A stretch of DNA of 64,000 nucleotides, taken from NCBI GenBank assembly GCA_033439765.1, contig JAULSN010000010.1, positions 186,001 through 250,000 of the forward strand. Direction: 5' to 3'. Both the position numbers and the translations under genes were made by a program. Of the stretch, positions 24,201 through 35,938 are shown one piece after another. Source of the stretch: Lasiosphaeria ovina (taxonomy: Eukaryota > Ascomycota > Sordariomycetes > Sordariales > Lasiosphaeriaceae). Position 1 is the stretch's first letter; every line of letters begins with the position of its first letter. The notes under the pieces are model-generated. The model was not told the DNA's origin. It did not search any database and was given only the letters and a program-made list of their open reading frames with translations.

Positions 24201-27200
24201 GGAATCTAGCAGCAATGTTGCTAGCCCGAAGACCCCGGTAGAACTGCCCGATGGAACCTCGGCCGGTCGATGCCCTGTCCAATGGCCACTGAAACAGCCG
24301 GGGGCGTGAAGATCTCTGGGGATGTGCGTGCAGTGGCGTCTTTGCGCGTCTGCACGAAATGGCCCTTGCTCCCCTTCCACTTCGCAGTGTCTTGGACTCG
24401 TTGCCTCAACCCCCAGCGCCTGGCTTTCGCTGCAGTAGGCACTCGTTCACTATCCTTGCCTCGTGTTGGCTGCTGGGCTGCGCGGCATGGCTGTTGCGAT
24501 TGGCAGAGCCTTTGTCCCTCCAGACCCAGACTATGGCTGACGCGGTCGCCTAGAAGCGCAGTGCCGAACTCTCAGACTGCATGGGGTCTCTAAGCATCTA
24601 AGCACCAGTCCATAGCTCGCTGTGGATTTGAGCAGGATTCTGGCTTCTCTTCTGCCTCTCTTCTTGCCCCGTTTCTTGCTACAGGACGGCGATTGTTGTT
24701 GCATCCCAACGGCGGTCCTCTCGTCGACCCGCCCCGAATCCAAGTTCCTCTCCATCCTATCCCGCTCAGCTCACCCGAGCGCTCTCGATCTCCAGCGCTC
24801 GCTGAGCCCGTTCCTCCATTGCAAGTACCCCACACCACCTCCGCATTATGTCTTGGGATGGGTTTAACCCGCACACTACTTCTCGTCTCAGTCTCAGGCA
24901 TGGATTTCCGATCCACTCCCTCCCACCACTATTTCCTATGATCGTCGTCATCTATCAACGCCCCGTTCCGCGTATTCCACATCTCTGCCGTCCTCCATAG
25001 GGCCCGTGCGTGCAGTTGTTTCGTGTTGGGTTGCTGTCACCGCTAGCACGCGCCGTCCAGTTGTCCTCGCTCGCTTATACAAGGTTCGTAGCTGCGAGCG
25101 CGGGAGCTGCAGTGCTGGCGATCTTGCGGTTCGACGAAGCTTCCCCAACTAACCCACCCCAGACTTAACAGAAGGGAGCTGTCGGATCTGACCAAACAGG
25201 GTCCACCTCTCCTTGGAGCAGGCCGAGATGTCCTGTCCGCCTTCTGCAGGATTCCCAGGCCGGAAGCTGGCTCACGTAGCATTGGCAACGGACGGGGGGG
25301 TGTGGTGGCTGCAGTCCCATGCCGCAAATCACGGAGCAAGTTCGTCCACCCTCATGCCGAGAATGGAACACCACACCACCCTCTCGCAACACCCTCAATC
25401 TACGTCCTCGCCATGGTGCCCATGCACACATGGCCGAGACAGCTTTTCCAAGGGAGATGCCACAAGCAACAACGACTGCCAATCTATTGCTCATATTTCT
25501 CGTATTAAGCTTGTGGTCATGTCACTCTTTTCCCGCGTGACTCCCCACGCAACATCAAGGCAGGTTGGCGAGACTTGCTCTTCGCTCACTTCTCAGCTCT
25601 TGAAACCAGTCACACGGATTCATGACTACCAACTAATTCCCTGTCCTGAGGACCCGGCTCCCCGTCTGGATCTCCATGCAAGCCACATCGCCGTTTTTGT
25701 GATCCCATGGGTGCAAATCATACACATACCTTCACCTGAACACCACACTGAACGATGGTGGCTTGCCCAGGCCCCCATTTCCCCAGGATTTGCCCCAGGC
25801 AGAGCAAGCCAAGGCTCTCAGGCTCCCTTTGACGATTCAGCCTTGTTGGCGGCGCGTTGTCCTGCCATTTCACACAGCCATGTGCTCATTTTCTTTTATA
25901 TCCGGCTTGTCCTATCATTCACTACACAGTAACCTTGTGCTATACCCCTTGGCCCACAACCATCGAGTACCTCCTTCTTGGAACCCATGACCCCGGCAGG
26001 CCGCAGCCGTCTTCCACAACCCACGACAGTGACGTAACGATCTCAGCACATGGGATTCCATGTACACCGTGCGACAAATCCCCGAGAATCCCGACCGCCC
26101 TCCTTGACGGGGAGGGTAGCTTGCTCGGCACCTGTCAATATCCGCTTTCCGCTACGGTCGCTCCTAGTCCCCCTTCACACCACCTTTGCTTCACGGCCCC
26201 ACACACCCTTCTCCAGCTTCTGCTTTTGTGGCGGATTGGGGCTGCCGTGATTCAGACAAGAAGGCAACAAGCTTTCTGTCACTCTCCGTCCAGAGAAGTG
26301 ATAGCGAAGAGAAGCCAAGCCTAGCGAGGCTCAACATCGACGGCCGCTGCGTTGCGGGCCACTTTGCTTTGACGGCCGGGCACCGACCATCACTCATGGC
26401 CTCTCTTCCTTGGCTTATTCATGAATAGTGTCATGTGTACATGCGGGCGGATGTCACTGACGCCTCTAGCTTACGACGACAAGCCTGCTACGTAATCAGC
26501 ATAGCCCCTGGTAGCGGTGGGACGCGGTATCTTGTCCGTCGACTGGGCCGTACCTTAATCCGGGGCGAGGAACTCCCGCCACTAACGTGAACAACTCGTT
26601 TGCGCTGCCGTGATTTGAAAGATGTGTAATCTGCTCATATGTGCACCTTTCTTGAATATGGAGCATTGAATATCGCAGGTTCGGCTTTGGTGTCCTTGCA
26701 CCTTGCTGTCAAAGATATGATTTTGAGCAAGCATTGCCAATTCGAACGGAATCGGAAATGGGTGTCGTCGTATAATCTTGTTGGAAGCGAGCCACGGGTT
26801 GGCACAGAGGCTGACTTCCGTCAGTCGCGCAGCGAGAGTGTGGGTGGGCTGGCTCTTGGTCATGTGGATTCTAAACATAGTCTCACATTTCCGTTCGGAG
26901 AGCACACTGCGGCCGGGCCTATTGGCCGCCCTGATACCCCCAAGGTGAGACCTAGTGAGGCACCCGGAAATCCAAGGTCAAGTGGCTACCCCAAACGTGG
27001 GGGTACGGTGCGCCCCTTTCGAGTAAACATTGACTTCCATTACCTTTTCCATTCCAATTACGCTCTCTTACCAAAGTTTCGGACTGTTTCCTCATGCGGA
27101 ACTTTGCGTTTGTTGGTTCTCTCTGGCCAACCAGTGCTTAGACAGAGGCTCACATTACATTTCTTTATTCGTTGCCGACTGTTCACTGTCGATCTGCGAC

Positions 27201-29857
27201 GGGGCTGGCCGAGTTGCACCCGTGCGGATCTGAACCATGCAGACCTGTCAGAGCAGGTTCGAATAATCGGCCCGTCGATCGTGTTTCCCGTCGCCATGGG
27301 CCATGGACTCAATGGCGACTTGATGAGGGACTGATTTCAGGTCGTACCGGTACCTGTGTGACAGCGGACACCGCCCTCGCCCGTGGAAGACGGCTAGGAA
27401 GGGCCGCACAATTATTTGCCACTTCCTACAGGCAAACCGCATGGTCAATTAGCACATGTCTGGTTGCCGTGTGTGACGAGTGAGCTGTCTGCAGGTGAAA
27501 CATGACAAGCTGCATTCCCTGTTTATACTCCATCTCACCCGGCCTCATAGGTTTCTTCGCACTTCCACTGCTGTCGCCAGCACTTTGTCTCTTGGGGCAA
27601 CCTGCCTTGCTCAATGCGCACCCGGTGCTATTGGTGTAGAACGTTGAATCTATCTCGTTTTTTCGACTTTGCCCTGTCCCTGTTTTGATCTCAATTCCAT
27701 TTGTTCCGACACGTGAGTGGCCCAAAGTCATGGGGTTTGTCCAGCTAGACATGTCTCGCCATTCCCGGGTATGATTCCTCACGGAATGAGGAGCCCAGCC
27801 AAGTCTATGAGAAAAATAGGCCGACTTGCATCTGGGATCTCATTACGGTAGTTCGGCCTGGAAACGAAGTTCCGTGCATCGCGTCACACGAGTGCCGCCA
27901 GCCCCGCTGCCAAACGGATACGAGTGAGACGGTATCGGGCTTGATGCCAATGCATGAGATCTGTCACTAATTATAAGTGGCAACTGCCGCACAGTGCTAC
28001 ATGAATTGCGGCGTATACGGCTGGAGCCAGAGCCAATAAAATTTCTCGCCTGGTGTTGAGCCGCATGAATAATTCTCGTACTCGCCTTCTGACATTGTAT
28101 CGGAATATCCGTTCCATACCTATTTGCACAAGGAAACATTCGGGGCAACCCTGAAACAACCTGCCTGCCACGATACCCTTCCCCCCTCTCCCTCTGAAAG
28201 CTTAACTTGGTGGAGGAGCCACCAGTGATTTCTTTTGCGTCTGATTCGGGCCAAGAAGCAGTGGTCAGATGAAAAAGTGACAAGATGAATTTGTTGTTGT
28301 AAAACATGGAGGCATTGCCATGCACGGAATGGTTCGCACTACTCTTTTCCCAGGGTAATAGCAACAGGTAGCAAGCATCTATTTCCCTCGGCCGATTTCG
28401 GGACTGGATGCTTCAAGGTGAGAGACTGCACCCAAATATGTACCCAAAACCTCAAATAGTGACGGTGGAAAAGGCCATCAACTTTGAGCAGGGCCAAAAC
28501 AGGGGGCTGACACACTCAAACCAACCGAGGGGAAAGGGAGCTGAACCAATCTGGCCACACTTAGACTGAAACGTACGAAGGTCCGTGGCGGGAGGGCAAT
28601 GCGAGGTGAATGGGCTTCTGTATGACCTATTACCTCTGGTAGGTAACTGTCCACCACCCAAATGGCGGTTAGATATTGTTTCGTGTTTTTTGATGGTATA
28701 TTCCTAGAGCTCGTCTCGAGTTGAGTTTGTTCTTCCAAAGTGGCGATTCATCGACTAGGCTCCTGTCATTGTGAGATGGTTCAGGTGCAGTGACGGGCTA
28801 GACATATCCGACATGCGCGACTGGATGGGTGACAGGGGCAAGAGCGAAAGCGTCAAATCGTGCATATCACGGCTAGTTCAACCCCCCTTTTTGCTTCATG
28901 CAACGACTATTTTGCGCTAGGTAGCTGATATTCACAAGGCTAGTGCTAGCGGGTCAGCATATCGCCAATGGCATGTGCCTGGGAGCCCTGTAGGATCCGT
29001 AGCTCGGGGTTTGGCATGTGGTCTAGAGGTCTTGTTGGCTTGGCTTTGGGTTTGGCCCCTCGTCGTGTCTCGTGCTCTCATGCAAACTCGATCACATGGT
29101 CAGCTTGCTGGCTAGCGAGAACTGCGGTGAACAATTAGTTCCGACGTTCTAGCTTACGGAGATAGAAGTACGAGAGACAGGATTTCACTTCCCGACAATT
29201 ATACGACAGTGAAGACGATCAAGCAACACCAACGCGTTGTTTCAGAGCCTCGTGGCTGGATGGGGAGTGGCGTTTACCAATTCATCGTCGTATTCACTGC
29301 GATCTCATGAGCAAAAGGTCCCTAAAGAGAAGCATGTCCTGACGATTCACACAGTTCACGTGTATGTAAAAGATGGTAGAATCTGGATGGTAGAATTGGC
29401 GTCGTTAACAGCGCCAGCACAGCTCGGGGTGTGACGGACAGCTTTGCACAAGCGGCTCTGAGACCCATGAAGAGGGAGCATTGGCTGCCCGTTTGGGGAA
29501 ACGCGATGAAGGCGGATATCAAAACAAGTGCCGAGAGAGGAGATGCGGGGGCTCCCGGGCTCCCAACGACCCCAATAAAAACATGTGCCAGTTCTTCTCA
29601 ACCGCTATCATTCCGCAACAGGAAACGGTAAAAGACGGGATTTATATACCCGATGGCTACCCCTCCTGGCAGCAGACTTGGAGGGTGCTCCGAGGCAGAC
29701 GCGTCTTGTATAATATCACCGCCGGCCCACGACATTGAGCCCGGCGGCCGATAAGCCTCGCACACCGCACACCGCACACCGCGCTCGAACTCGTTGAAGA
29801 ACACGCGCACAGAACACAGACCAAACATCCGCACCCCCTGACCTAGAATCGGCCGCA
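21232..29857. other. 8.6 kb gene desert
   Basis: No protein family was recognised on either strand over 8.6 kb. The region is not simple AT-rich repeat DNA; much of it is GC-balanced. From about 24620 to 26300 the plus strand is clearly C/T-rich, as leader and promoter DNA of plus-strand transcripts often is. Frames of up to 240 codons (25213-25932) occur but lack protein-like composition. Minus-strand pieces near 22800-23040 look weakly protein-like (see findings). It could contain the CCCH gene leader, non-coding RNAs or unrecognised fast-evolving genes. Confidence 0.4.
29761..29781. repeat. three tandem copies of a 7-bp unit (cacaccg)
   Basis: Three exact copies in the presumed leader of the sugar transporter gene, about 80 bp before its ATG. 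Confidence 0.8.
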
Positions 29858-31657
29858 ATGGCCACCGTCGCGGCCAAGACGCCGCCTCTGGTGCAGCTCC
29901 CCGAGACGTCGCTCTGGGCAAACAGGAAATGTCTGCTCATCTGCAGCGTCGTGGCCATCGCCAACATGCAGTACGGGCTCGACTCGGCGTGCCTTGCCAG
30001 TCTCCAGGCCATGCCGGGGTTCCTGATCGTGTTCGGACACCCCGACGCCAAGGCGGCGGGTGGCTATGCGATTGATGTAAGTTTGCCCCCGAAACGCGCC
30101 GAATGCCGCGCCGCGGGCCGGGACGCTGACCACACGGCACACCACCCAGCCCACGTTCCAACAACTAATCGGGTCGTTCCTCACCCTCGGCGCGTTCCTC
30201 TCGTCCATCTTCGCGGGCGCGTTCGCGCACTTCTTCGGCCGCAAGCCGGCGCTCTGGATCGCGTGCCTGCTGACGGCGGTCGGGGCGGCGATCCAGATCG
30301 GCACCGACAGCCAGGCGGCCGTCGTCGTCGGGCGGCTGGTGCTGGGCATTGGCAACGGCTTCCTCGTCACCTTCTCCAACATCTACAGCGCCGAGGCGTC
30401 GCCGGCCCACCTGCGCGCCGTCATGGTCGCCCTGTTCTCCGAGTGGGTCAACATCGGGAGCATCACCGGCGCCGCCGTCACCAACGCCACCTCCAAGGTG
30501 CTCGACAAGTCGTCGTACCAGATCCCTCTGGGCATCCAGTTCATCGTGCCCGCGCTGCTGGCCATTGGCCTGTTCTTTGTGCCCGAGTCGCCGAGGTACC
30601 TCATCAACCGCGGAAAGCTGGAAGAGGGGCGCCGGGCTCTGGCGACGCTGCGGGGCGACTCGCTGACGCCGGCCGAGTTCGAGCTCGAGTACGTCGAGAT
30701 GGTCATGGGCATTGAGCAGGAGAAGAAGCTGCTCAAGTCGGTGCGGCCGCTGGACATGTTCAAGGGTATGCCGTCTGCCGCGCCGTCACAAACTGCATGT
30801 AGCTGACTGAATCTGCACAGGCACCGACCTGCGCCGGACGCTGCTCTGCTACGGCGTCATCGCGACGCAGACAGCCTCGGGGTCCTGGTTCCTCATCAGC
30901 TACACGACCTACTTCATGGTGGTGTCGGGCCTGCCGATCGACCAGGCGTTCAAGTACTCCATCATGAAGACGTGCTTCGGCTTCGTGGGCGTCAACGCGG
31001 GCATCTACCTGATGCGCTACGTGCTGGGGCGGCGCCAGATGATGATGACGGGAGCGCTGCTCCAGGGGCTGTTCCTGCTGGGCATGGCCATCACGGCGAG
31101 CACGGTACCGGGGACCGTGATTGCGCGCAACAGCGTCATTGCCTTTGTGTCGCTGTACATGTTCGCGTACAACGCCTTTGTCGGCGTGGCCAGCTATCCG
31201 GTCGCGACGGAGCTCGTGAGCACGCGGCTGCGGTCGTGGACGGTGGGGTCGTCCATCAGCCTGGGCTACTTTCTGGCGTGGCTCACCGGCTTCTGCTCGC
31301 CGTACTTCATCAACCCGGACAAGCTCAACTGGGTGGGTTTTTCCCTTGTTTGCTGTGTGCGAGAATGAACTGACAAAGACCAAGGGCGCCAAATACGGCT
31401 ACATATGGGCCGCGTCCAACATCGCCTGCGGCGTGTTCTTTTTCTTCTTCCTCCCCGAGCTGAAAGGTCGAACGCTAGAAGAGATTGACGAGCTGTTTGA
31501 GCGGCGCATCGGGGCGTGGAAGTTCAAGGGAACCAAGACCAACATCATGGAAGAGGCGCTGAAGGAGGTACGGGAGCAAGGCCCGGCGTTGCACGGAGAG
31601 AAGTCGTCAGTTGGCATGGTGGAAAATGTGGAAGGGTCGGACAAGGACGAGAACTGA
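29858..31657 (+). CDS. MFS sugar transporter
   Basis: Four exons: 29858..30076, 30150..30765, 30821..31332 and 31385..31657, giving 539 aa. Sugar-porter signatures are present: FGRKPALWIA after helix 2, the loop-6 motif PESPRYLINRGK, and the C-terminal PELKGRTLEEIDELFE. About twelve hydrophobic segments can be followed through both halves (for example FLTLGAFLSSIFAGAFAHF and NIACGVFFFFFLPEL). Members move mono- or oligosaccharides by proton symport across the plasma membrane. The presence of LDSACLASLQAMPGF in helix 1 is reminiscent of maltose-permease-like fungal transporters, but the substrate cannot be read from sequence. The gene ends about 150 bp before the converging NRPS-like relic. 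Confidence 0.92.
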
Positions 31658-31826
31658 GGGGCTGGCATTGTCCGTCTGCGGCATGAGCAAGAGCGGAGCG
31701 GACATCATCAATCTGCGGGCCAGGTCTTTAGGCACGAGAATCAGAACTAGAGCATTTGCTTGTGTGAATGGTAAATATCCAGGTAAATTCATTCGGTAAT
31801 TAGCGGATTCTATTTGTGGTCTCGAC

Positions 31827-33620
31827 CTAAAACTCCCACTGCCTGCAACAGTTCTTCACCAGTTCCGGCGTGACAGCCTTCATCTCGCGCATCGTCTTGC
31901 TGCGCTCCTTGGTGCGCGTCATGTCGAACAAAATGTGCTTCTGGCCCTCCTTGGCAGCCTGCGACCAGGCCTTGTACGTGTCGAGCAGCTTGATGCCCGG
32001 GTTCTTGCTGATGTCCTCCGTCTTGGCCTGGCTGCGCTCGAGCGCCGCCACGCAGTGGTCGAGCGGGATGATCTTCTTGATGCGGCCGTCGTAGAACTAA
32101 CTCCTTGACGGCCGGCGCGAGCGCCTGCCACTGCGTCTTGGCCGGGTTGACGCCGTGGAAGTAGCCCTGCATGTCGTCGATGGCCACCTCGTCCGCCACG
32201 CCCGACACCTCGAGCACCAAGTTCGCGGTCCCCTCGACCGGCGTCCAGTCAGCCGTCGACGTCATCGGCCCCAGCCCGTCGGGCAGCAGCCTCAGGTACA
32301 GCGAGCTGGCAATCAGGCTCGGCAGCCATTCTTGACGGTTCCAGAAGCCCTTCTCGCTCACCGGGCCGCCAATCTGCCCGACGCGCACAATCTCGGTCGG
32401 CGCCTTTGAGATTTCGGCCGCCTTCTCGAGGATCAAGCTGCTGACCAGCTTGGAGCGCCCGTAGCCACCAACAGCCAGACTGAAGTCGTGGATGAACCGC
32501 TCTGGCACGGGGCCGGGCTGGTTCCAGCCCTCGGTCGTGGCAATCGACGACACGAAGATGATGGGCACCCGCTTCGCGGCCTTGCGGCTGAAGTCGGCCG
32601 GGTTGCGCACACCACGGATGTGTGGCTCGAATGATTCGACGGGCATGTTGAAGTTGACAGGCCACTGGTTGTGGATGACCCGGTCGACTTCCCCAAGCAG
32701 CCTGCCGTACACGTTTTTGCCGAGACCGAGATCGAACTGCGAGAGGTTGGCGTGCAGGAACTCGGCCTTGGACAGGTCGGTGCTCAGGCCGCGCTCCTCG
32801 TTTCCCTTGGACTGGCGCTCCTTGGCGTTTTCGGAACAGTTCAGGCAGATGATCTTTTGGACTTTCGGATTAGAAGATGCAAAGTCAATCATGTACGACC
32901 CCAGAGCGCCGGTGGTGCCCGTGATGATGATCGTCTGGTCCTCCTCTGCGGGGGCTGGTTTGTTCGTGCATCCAGACCGCAGATCTCTCGTGTACTTCTC
33001 GATTAGGGCTTCCATGGTGCGGCTTTCTTGCTTCATGTCGATGCTCGGAGCGTCGTGGCCGCCCTTTTTGACGACCGAGTAGAGATATTCAGCGAGCCGC
33101 TTCGCCGTGGGGTGGCCGTAAATAACGCGCGTTGCTACTGCCGAAGCGTCGATGTGGATGCCCGCCGCCTCGAGCCCCGCGCGGAGAAGCCGAGACGCGT
33201 TGAGGACTTGCATGGAGTCGATGCCGACGTGAAGAAGATGCCCTGGTATCCCGGGTGCTTGCCTTTGCGCACAATCACCTGTTCATACGCGCCATCGTCC
33301 GCGCTTTTCCGCCACTCGCATCCAAACACATCCGAGTCGATAATGAAATACTACCAGAGCTTTGGGTCGTCTTGCAGATAAATGGGATATGGGAAGAACC
33401 TGACAGGTCAGCGGCATCCAGCGAAAGGGGAAGCCGCAGAGGGAAAGGAAAGCTCCGCTTAGACGTACTCTGTAGCGCCGATCATGTTGAGCAAAGTCAC
33501 GCCTTTTTCGACCAATCTATCGCCAGCTACACGATTTAGGTTGCCTAATATTCCGTCAGCAGCTGCACGTCTCGATGGCCTGGCCGAGATGCTTACCGCC
33601 GCCGAACCCAAGCTCTCCCT
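31827..33620 (-). pseudogene. NRPS-like (adenylation-carrier-reductase) enzyme relic
   Basis: Read on the minus strand. Adenylation-domain pieces are DRLVEKGVTLLNMIGATE (about 33530-33480), an intron with gtacgt and cag, then FFPYPIYLQDDPKLW. An in-frame TAG precedes YFIIDSDVFGCEW and YEQVIVRKGKHPGYQGIFF. The sequence then jumps directly to the carrier domain VGIDSMQVLNASRLLRAGLE (about 33210), so the rest of the A domain has been deleted and the frame changed. The thioester-reductase domain follows: TIIITGTTGALGSYMID (NADPH site), NQWPVNFNMPVESFEPHI and GGYGRSKLVSSLILEKA. A 4-bp insertion near 32098 (KEL to YDGRIKK) shifts the last 85 residues, ending ELVKNCCRQWEF at 31827. Intact relatives reduce carboxylic acids to aldehydes or alcohols. 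The reductase open frame from 33213 is long but lacks its activation domain. Confidence 0.85.
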
Positions 33621-33639
33621 CCCCTTGCGCCGATCGCCA

Positions 33640-35254
33640 TCGTGGCACTGTGCAGTTGTAGGGAATAGCACACGCCGGGATCCGGGCCGGTTTGGAAAGC
33701 TTAATGCTGCATACAACCCATAGCTGCCGAGACTAACAGCCGCACTAGATACAAGTACGCGCCGCCATGGCAACCCAGAACAGTGCTAGACACCAAATGT
33801 CACTGCGTTCTGCATAGATGGTCGACACGGCTCGGCTTAAGTACGGCTAACTGGTGACTTCTAGGCGTAGTTCGGACTAAGGCACGATAAGTTTTTTTCT
33901 CCGCGAGAGGCGCACGACCCGCAGACCAGATGCGCAAATGACGTTGACCTGCCGCATTCTCGCGTGGGACGGCGTTAATGTGCCTCGGAGGCCGAGCTTA
34001 GCGAGCGAGAACTTTAACACGTCTGGCTGGCGGCGTTTCCTCGAGGTTCCTCGCATTCTTGACAGGCTGGGGTCGTATTTGACGGTAGTCGACAGGTATT
34101 CTCTGGTCAAATTTAGGCGAAGTTTTTGCAGCCACCCCGGCGCGGTCTTGTACAAAAGAGATCCAAGTGTGCATCATTATAATCCCGCACTACGCTGACT
34201 CGTCGCTATCTACCTAATAACTCGGGTACTAGAAACAAGAGACTACGGTTTCTTCCGAGCGGGGGCGCCGAGGAATGGCCAACAACAAAAATCCGTTCTC
34301 ACCACCCCGAGGAAACCGCCACGTTCCTGGGTACTTTAATCACTCGCCTAAGGTAGCTTCCACTAAACCGGCGCAACCAGACCAGCGCAGCATACCCGGC
34401 TCACCAGATTTCGAGTTCGAACATTGGGCATGAAACTGGTGACTGTATTGGTTGATCTAGCTATCTACCTAGGTAGGCCGTGGCTGAAGATAGTAAGGTG
34501 GTAATATGGTCTCAAGGTGGACCTACATGCCTCGGCCCATGTATGATCGAGCGAGAAACCCAGAATCCTACGTACCTCAGTTACGACTACGATAAATATT
34601 CTCGTAACTACAAGACCAGAGGAAACAGCCTTATGTTCCTTCAGCTGGTCTCCAACCACTTTATACCCCACCCCAGCCGCGGCAAGAGAGAGAGAGCGGA
34701 CAGTGAAGTGAGGGATAAGGGGAGAGGCAACCGTGAGAAATGTTATAGGCTGCGAGGGTCACGCCGTCCTAACCCCCTGACTGGAAACGGGCAGAACCTG
34801 GACTAAAACCAGTGCCGCAGGGGTTCACACCTATTGCGGCTGTAGCTCCGGTATTTACGGCAACCAGTAATCGGGACATAGCTATGAAAGTGGGACGGCG
34901 GGGTTGGGTCGCCACAAGTGCTGCTTCTCGAACCTTGATAAGGCTATGGGTATGATGAACAGCATTACACAACCACGAAAATCCCGAGTCTGTGGCAGGT
35001 CCGGTCACGATATTCAAGGTATTAATGAACATACTGACGGTTGTGGCTGGGGAATCTCTCGCGTGTGATTCTGGAACCACTGTCAAACTCATTGCGCTGT
35101 TCAGTTTGCTATGAAGCTATCCACAGTCTCCTATAGAGGCCTAGATATACAAAGGAGTGTGCGTGAACATGGCGCATTTGCGAGATCCCTGTCATTTACC
35201 CGTCGCCCTGCGTCCCTGCATTTCAGGGAGGCCATGCCAGCCGGGCTGCAGACT
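33640..35254. other. 1.6 kb without a recognised gene
   Basis: Upstream of the NRPS-like relic and downstream of the hemopexin-fold gene. Short frames only. A short AG-rich microsatellite lies near 34686. Nothing else seen. Confidence 0.35.
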
Positions 35255-35938
35255 TTACCAGCCCCAGGAAAGTGACTTCCACTCCTTGGTGATGCTGGTG
35301 GGGCCGTAGAGGATCTCCTCAGTCGGCGAGCCCTGCACGAACTTAATCTTGACGTACTGGCTGCCACTGAAGAAATAGGCCTCTCCTGACTGGTCGGGGA
35401 CGGGGAGCGCCGAGTCGATGGTGCTGAAGCCGGCCTTGGCCAGCGTCTTCCACTCGTCGGCGATGTTGGCCGGGCCATAGACGATCTGCTCATCAGCGGA
35501 GCCCGGCGTGAAGCGGATCTTGACGTAGCGGTTGCCGTTGAAAAAGTAGGCTTCGTTCTCGACGCCCGGCACGGGCAGCACCGCGTCGACCGTCTCGAAG
35601 CCCGCCTGCGCGAGCGTTTTCCACTTGTCGGCGATCTTGCGCGGGCCGAAGGTGATCCGCTCGTCCGGCGTGCCGGGCGTGAAGCGGATCTTGACGTAGT
35701 TGACGCCGCTGAAGAAGTAGACTTCGCCGTCGTGGCCCGGCACCGGGAGCGCGGCATCGACCGTGTCGAAGCCGGCCTCGACGAGCGTCTTCCACTCCTT
35801 GGCGACGCTCGCCGGGCCGTATGTGATCTCCTCGGTGGGCGAGCTAGGGACAAAGTACACACGGGCGTACTTGGTGCCATGAAAGAAATATGCTTCGTTC
35901 TTCTTGGAAGAGGGAGCGAGAAACGAGGTTCTACCCAT
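35255..35938 (-). CDS. hemopexin-fold (four-repeat beta-propeller) protein
   Basis: Single exon, 227 aa, made almost wholly of four repeats with an exact 57-residue period starting at Glu15, Glu72, Glu129 and Glu186. Each begins E-(A/V)-YFF-x-G-x-x-Y-(A/V)-(K/R)-(V/I)-x-F and ends (I/V)-x-x-(E/K/D)-WK-(T/S)-L. The linking phrase DTVDAALPVPG (with variants) recurs between repeats. This is the hemopexin repeat, four of which make a closed four-bladed propeller, as in plant albumin-2 (PA2) type proteins. There is no signal peptide and no transmembrane segment, so it is probably cytosolic. Ligand binding (haem, polyamines or sugars have been discussed for relatives) cannot be inferred. The repeats are very alike, which suggests recent internal duplication or homogenisation. 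Confidence 0.88.
   Translation of the reverse strand: MGRTSFLAPSSKKNEAYFFHGTKYARVYFVPSSPTEEITYGPASVAKEWKTLVEAGFDTVDAALPVPGHDGEVYFFSGVNYVKIRFTPGTPDERITFGPRKIADKWKTLAQAGFETVDAVLPVPGVENEAYFFNGNRYVKIRFTPGSADEQIVYGPANIADEWKTLAKAGFSTIDSALPVPDQSGEAYFFSGSQYVKIKFVQGSPTEEILYGPTSITKEWKSLSWGW

Noticed and set aside
25213..25932. 239-codon plus-strand frame in the gene desert
   Set aside because: No family similarity, no ordered motif, and a His/Ser/Pro-rich composition expected of translated pyrimidine-rich DNA.
31810..33213. 467-codon frame taken as an intact reductase gene
   Set aside because: Carrier and reductase motifs are real, but the adenylation domain is deleted upstream and the frame shifts near 32098, so the last 90 or so codons are out of the family frame.
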